Shown here: piece after piece, positions 25,185 to 27,774 of the stretch
How the letters are laid out: each line of letters begins with the position of its first letter
How positions within the stretch are numbered: the stretch's first letter is position 1
NCBI GenBank assembly: GCA_963803155.1
Contig: CAWDMN010000102.1
Location: forward strand, 1 to 27,774
Length of the DNA: 27,774 nt
DNA from: CAWDMN01 sp963803155
GTDB lineage: Bacteria > Acidobacteriota > Terriglobia > Versatilivoradales > Versatilivoraceae
Reading direction: 5' to 3'
Notes under the pieces: model-generated
The model's database searches: none
Told to the model about the DNA's origin: nothing
The model's input: the letters and a program-made list of their open reading frames with translations, nothing else
Translations under genes and position numbers: made by a program

Positions 25185-26521
25185 ACGAGCTGATGCCCAT
25201 CGAGGATGCTCGCACACAGGTCCTGGCGGCCATTCCCGCGCCTCTGCCCGCCGAGGACGTGGACCTCTCCGACGCCCTGGGGCGGGTGCTCGCGGTGGAT
25301 GTCGTCGCCGCGACCGACCTGCCGCCGTGGGACAACTCGGCGATGGACGGGTATGCGATCCGTTCGGCGGACGTGGCCGCCGCGACGGGAAGACGACCCC
25401 GTCCTGCTGCGCGTCGCCGGCGAGGTGGCGGCTGGCCGTGCCTCGGAGATCAGCGTGACCCCGGGCCTCGCCCTGCGAATCGCGACCGGTGCGCCGATGC
25501 CACCCGGTGCGGACGCGGTGGTGGCGGTGGAGCTCACGACGCCGGTGGCGGCGGACGGGTCGGCGGGGCCGCGCGGCCGCGATGCCACGGGGCCGCTTCC
25601 CGCCTGGATTCGCGTCCACGAGGCCGCGGCCGCGCTACAGGAACGTGCGAACCCGGGCGAGCGACCTCCAGCTGGGGCGCCGGGTCCTGGAGGCCGGGCG
25701 GGCGATCGGGCCGGCCGAGGTGGCGATCATCGCCGCCGGCAGCGTCGCGCGGGTCTCGGTTCACGCGCGCCCGAAGGTCGCGATCCTCTCCACCGGCGAC
25801 GAGCTCCGCCGGGCGGGCAGCGAGCTTGGACCGGCCGGCATCCCGGACGCCAACGGGCCGGCTCTCGTCGCGCTCTGCACGGCGGCCGGGGCCGACGCGC
25901 GCCACGTCGGGATCGCACCGGACCGGCTCGAGCCGACCTTGCGAGCTCCTGCGGTCGGCGCTCGTCGATGCGGATCTCGTCATCGTGAGCGGCGGCGTCT
26001 CGGTGGGTCCGTACGACGTCGTGCGCGGCGCGTTCGCGCGGGTGGGGACCGTGGACCTGTGGCGCGCCGCGATCCAGCCGGGCAAGCCGTTCGCGTTCGG
26101 GACCGCGCCGCGGCGGCGGCGACCGGCCGGGCCCGCCGGTGCTGCTCTTCGGGCTGCCGGGCAACCCGGTCTCCGTCTTCGTCACGTTCGAGGTGTTCGT
26201 GCGGCCCGCGCTCCGCCGGCTCGCCGGCCGGAGCGCGGACGCGCTGCTGCGCCCGGTGGACGCCGGCGGTCCTGGAGGAGCCGGTCACGAAGTCGGCCGG
26301 CCGGCGGGCGTTCCTGCGGGTCGCGGCGCTGCGGGACCCGGCGACCGGGGCGCCGATCCGCGACGCCGCCGGCCGCGTGCGGGTGGTCCTCGCGGGCGGC
26401 CAGGAGAGCCACCAGCTCTCCGCGCTCGCATCTGCCGACGCGTTCGCGGTCGTGCCAGAATCGGTCGCCGGCCTGCCGGCCGGGCTCGGGCGTCGAGCTG
26501 TGGTGGCTGGACCGTCCCTGA
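25181..26521 (+). CDS. moeA: Molybdopterin molybdenumtransferase MoeA, broken by six apparent frame steps
   Basis: Successive frames together give a near full-length MoeA, which inserts molybdate into adenylylated molybdopterin. Frame 2 gives LPPWDNSAMDGYAIRSADVA (25320-25390). Frame 3 gives DDPVLLRVAGEVAAG, RIATGAPMPPGADAVV (to about 25630). Frame 1 gives VRTRASDLQLGRRVLEAG, PKVAILSTGDELRRAG (to about 25940). Frame 2 gives LVIVSGGVSVGPYDVV, IQPGKPFAFG (to about 26110). Frame 3 gives LLFGLPGNPVSVFVTFE (to about 26265). Frame 1 gives SAGRRAFLRVAALRDP (to about 26490). Frame 2 gives GVELWWLDRP and the stop. Each step is equivalent to one extra base. Real decay would rarely be so regular, so sequencing error is the best explanation. 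The start overlaps the CBS gene stop. Confidence 0.85.
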   Translation: MNELMPIEDARTQVLAAIPAPLPAEDVDLSDALGRVLAVDVVAATDLPPWDNSAMDGYAIRSADVAAATGRRPRPAARRRRGGGWPCLGDQRDPGPRPANRDRCADATRCGRGGGGGAHDAGGGGRVGGAARPRCHGAASRLDSRPRGRGRATGTCEPGRATSSWGAGSWRPGGRSGRPRWRSSPPAASRGSRFTRARRSRSSPPATSSAGRAASLDRPASRTPTGRLSSRSARRPGPTRATSGSHRTGSSRPCELLRSALVDADLVIVSGGVSVGPYDVVRGAFARVGTVDLWRAAIQPGKPFAFGTAPRRRRPAGPAGAALRAAGQPGLRLRHVRGVRAARAPPARRPERGRAAAPGGRRRSWRSRSRSRPAGGRSCGSRRCGTRRPGRRSATPPAACGWSSRAARRATSSPRSHLPTRSRSCQNRSPACRPGSGVELWWLDRP

Positions 26522-26562
26522 GCGCGGACACGGAACCGGGCAGCGCCCGGCACGGAGGTGGC

Positions 26563-27231
26563 ATGGACGAGCGATCGAAGCCGCGGGCGGATCGCCGCCG
26601 CCTGACCCACGTGGATCGCGGCGGACGGCCGCGGATGGTGGACGTCTCGGCGAAGCCGGCCACCGCGCGCCGGGCGGTCGCCGAGGCCGAGGTCGTCTGC
26701 AGCCAGGAGACGCTCAGCCTCGTGATCGACGGCCGCGGCCCGAAGGGCGACGTGCTCACGGTGGCGGAGATCGCCGGGGTGATGGGCGGCAAGCGCACGG
26801 CGGAGCTGATCCCGCTCTGCCACCCGCTGGCCCTGACGGACCTGGTCGTGACGATCACGCCGGACCGGGCCGCGTCGGCCCTGCGCGTCCGGGCCGAGGC
26901 CGCCACCGTCGGGCCGACGGGCGTGGAGATGGAGGCGCTCGTGGCGGCCAGCGTGGCGGCGCTGACCGTCTACGACATGGTCAAGGGCGTCGAGAAGGGC
27001 GTGGAGATCCGCCACGTCCGGCTGGTGAGCAAGGTCGGCGGCAAGTCCGGCGAGTGGCGGCGGGAGGCCCGGGCGACCGCGGCTCGCTCGCCGCCGCCAC
27101 CCAGCGCAGACGGCCGTCCCGGCGCGCCGCGCTTCGTCCCCGGCGGGCCGCCCGTGGTCCGGGCGAGGGGCGTGCGCGGCCCGGCGCGGGCCGGCGGGAT
27201 CCGCCGTGCGCCGCGCCGGCCGGGGCCCTGA
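26563..27231 (+). CDS. moaC: Cyclic pyranopterin monophosphate synthase MoaC
   Basis: The one intact gene in the high-GC part, 222 residues. It converts the GTP-derived cyclohydrolase product made by MoaA into cyclic pyranopterin monophosphate. Visible signatures are MVDVSAKPATARRAVA, GPKGDVLTVAEIAGV (K61), KRTAELIPLCHPL (H87), TGVEMEALVAASVAALTVYDMVKG (split motif; D138, K141) and VSKVGGKSGEW. These correspond to the catalytic lysine, histidine, aspartate and lysine of E. coli MoaC. An AGGTG site precedes ATG 26563. The last 55 residues after KSGEWRRE are proline/arginine/glycine-rich and absent from typical MoaC of about 160 residues, so the end may be another frame error or a lineage-specific tail. 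The MoaB/Mog gene starts 3 bases later. Confidence 0.93.
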   Translation: MDERSKPRADRRRLTHVDRGGRPRMVDVSAKPATARRAVAEAEVVCSQETLSLVIDGRGPKGDVLTVAEIAGVMGGKRTAELIPLCHPLALTDLVVTITPDRAASALRVRAEAATVGPTGVEMEALVAASVAALTVYDMVKGVEKGVEIRHVRLVSKVGGKSGEWRREARATAARSPPPPSADGRPGAPRFVPGGPPVVRARGVRGPARAGGIRRAPRRPGP

Positions 27232-27234
27232 TCG

Positions 27235-27731
27235 ATGGCGCCGAGGCCCCGGACGGCGTTCGTCCTCACGGTCAGCGACCGCAGCTCGTCGCGGCGAGCG
27301 CGAAGACGACGTCCGGTGGGGAGATCGCCGCGCGCCTTGCGGGCCTCGGGTTCGCCGTCGAGCGCGAGATCGTGCCGGACGAGCGCCGGCGGATCGAGTC
27401 GATGCTGGTCGCGGCGGCGGCGCGCCACCCGCTGGTCGTGACCACCGGCGGCACGGGCCTGACGCCCCGGGACGTCACGCCGCAGGCCACGCTCGCCGTG
27501 ATCGACTACGAGGTCCCCGGCTTCGCCGAGGCGATGCGGGCGGACGGCCGCGCGAAGACGCCGCTGGCGATCCTGTCCCGCGCGGCCGTGGTCGGCGTGC
27601 GGGGCCGGACGCTGATCGTCAACCTGCCGGGCAGCCCGCGCGGCGGCGCTCGAGTCGCTGGCCGTGCTCGAGCCGGTGCTGGACCACGCCCTGGAGACGC
27701 TCGCGCGGTCCGTACGACCACGGAGGACTAG
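27235..27731 (+). CDS. MoaB/Mog-type molybdopterin adenylyltransferase, broken by three apparent frame steps
   Basis: Frame 1 gives AFVLTVSDRSS, frame 2 a short GERED stretch, and frame 3 GEIAARLAGLGFAVEREIVPD, VVTTGGTGLTPRDVTPQATLAVI and LIVNLPGSPRG; frame 1 then gives ALESLAVLEPVLDHALETLA. TTGGTGLTPRD is the hallmark of the MoaB/Mog fold, which adenylylates molybdopterin before MoeA adds molybdate. Each step is again equivalent to one extra base (near 27285, 27310 and 27640). The frame-3 stop is at 27729-27731. Whether this is MoaB or Mog cannot be settled from this sequence. It is the fourth gene of a CBS-MoeA-MoaC-MoaB/Mog order. Confidence 0.85.
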
Positions 27732-27737
27732 CCGGCC

Positions 27738-27759
27738 AGCAAGCACGAACGGAACCAGT
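27738..27759. other. Possible degraded nanopore adapter remnant at the sequence end
   Basis: This 22-base stretch aligns to the Oxford Nanopore ligation-adapter sequence as I recall it, sharing ordered blocks AGCAA, ACG, AAC, GAAC, A and GT (about 18 of 23 positions with small gaps). It sits 15 bases from the end of the window and is less GC-rich than the DNA before it. It may be chance. Confidence 0.35.
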
Positions 27760-27774
27760 AGGTTACACAGTACC

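Noticed and set aside
25489..27231. A single long plus-strand frame of 580 codons covering MoeA and MoaC
   Set aside because: Only parts of it match MoeA (about 25630-25940 and 26265-26490); the rest of the MoeA motifs lie in other frames. GC-rich DNA keeps all frames open. Only the MoaC part from 26563 is a real start-to-stop gene.
25980..27746. Long minus-strand frames in the high-GC tail
   Set aside because: They are arginine/alanine-rich shadows antisense to MoeA, MoaC and MoaB/Mog motifs and have no recognisable domain.
24941..27774. Genomic island or horizontally acquired molybdenum-cofactor operon
   Set aside because: There is no integrase, attachment repeat, tRNA or transposase at the boundary, and the frame errors begin only on one side, which favours an assembly or read chimera.
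1..27774. CRISPR arrays, tRNA or rRNA genes, and insertion sequences
   Set aside because: I looked through the gene-poor stretches and found no regularly spaced repeats, cloverleaf-like sequences, rRNA signatures or transposase motifs.

Overview
The window holds two unlike stretches of DNA joined near position 24,945. Positions 1 to about 24,940 have moderate GC (22 of 60 bases at 24721-24780 are G or C) and long, intact reading frames. Positions from about 24,945 to the end are very GC-rich (47 of 60 at 25501-25560), and genes there can only be followed by stepping between frames. The first part reads like a Gram-negative environmental bacterium. Secreted DUF4038 and GH99-like proteins and many TPR-glycosyltransferase fusions would fit the Planctomycetota/Verrucomicrobiota group, but no marker gene confirms this. 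The second part looks like a high-GC Chloroflexota- or Actinomycetota-type genome. The simplest reading is a chimeric contig whose last 2.8 kb is unpolished.

Region 1 (1-5643, plus strand) is a tightly packed run: a 5'-truncated polysaccharide-deacetylase-like protein, a SAM methyltransferase, a left-handed beta-helix acyltransferase, an ATP-grasp ligase, and a GT-C-like membrane glycosyltransferase with a C-terminal TPR tail. Region 2 (5684-8447, minus strand) is a two-gene operon of a zinc-ribbon methyltransferase and a B12-binding/radical-SAM protein with a methyltransferase-like tail. Region 3 (9085-21062, plus strand) contains a TPR-methyltransferase-zinc ribbon protein, a TPR-GT4 protein, a 1980-residue protein carrying five catalytic domains (GT4, methyltransferase, GT4, GT2 and a second GT2-like domain) with TPR segments between them, and a GT2-TPR protein. 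Together these suggest a pathway that assembles and decorates (methylates, acylates) a surface or protein-linked glycan. Several enzymes carry a similar TPR module of about 75 residues that could hold them together.

Region 4 (21469-24523) has two divergently transcribed, probably secreted carbohydrate-active proteins, a DUF4038/GH140-like protein and a GH99/WbsX-like protein, sharing an upstream region with dyad symmetries.

Region 5 (about 24,945-27,774) encodes the end of a CBS-domain protein, then MoeA, MoaC and a MoaB/Mog-type protein of molybdenum-cofactor synthesis. MoaC is intact. MoeA and MoaB/Mog are broken by nine apparent frame steps, all in the same direction. The last bases resemble a degraded sequencing adapter. 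Two gene-poor stretches (8448-9084 and 11110-11749) contain possible decayed coding sequence. I saw no tRNA, rRNA, CRISPR array or intact insertion sequence.
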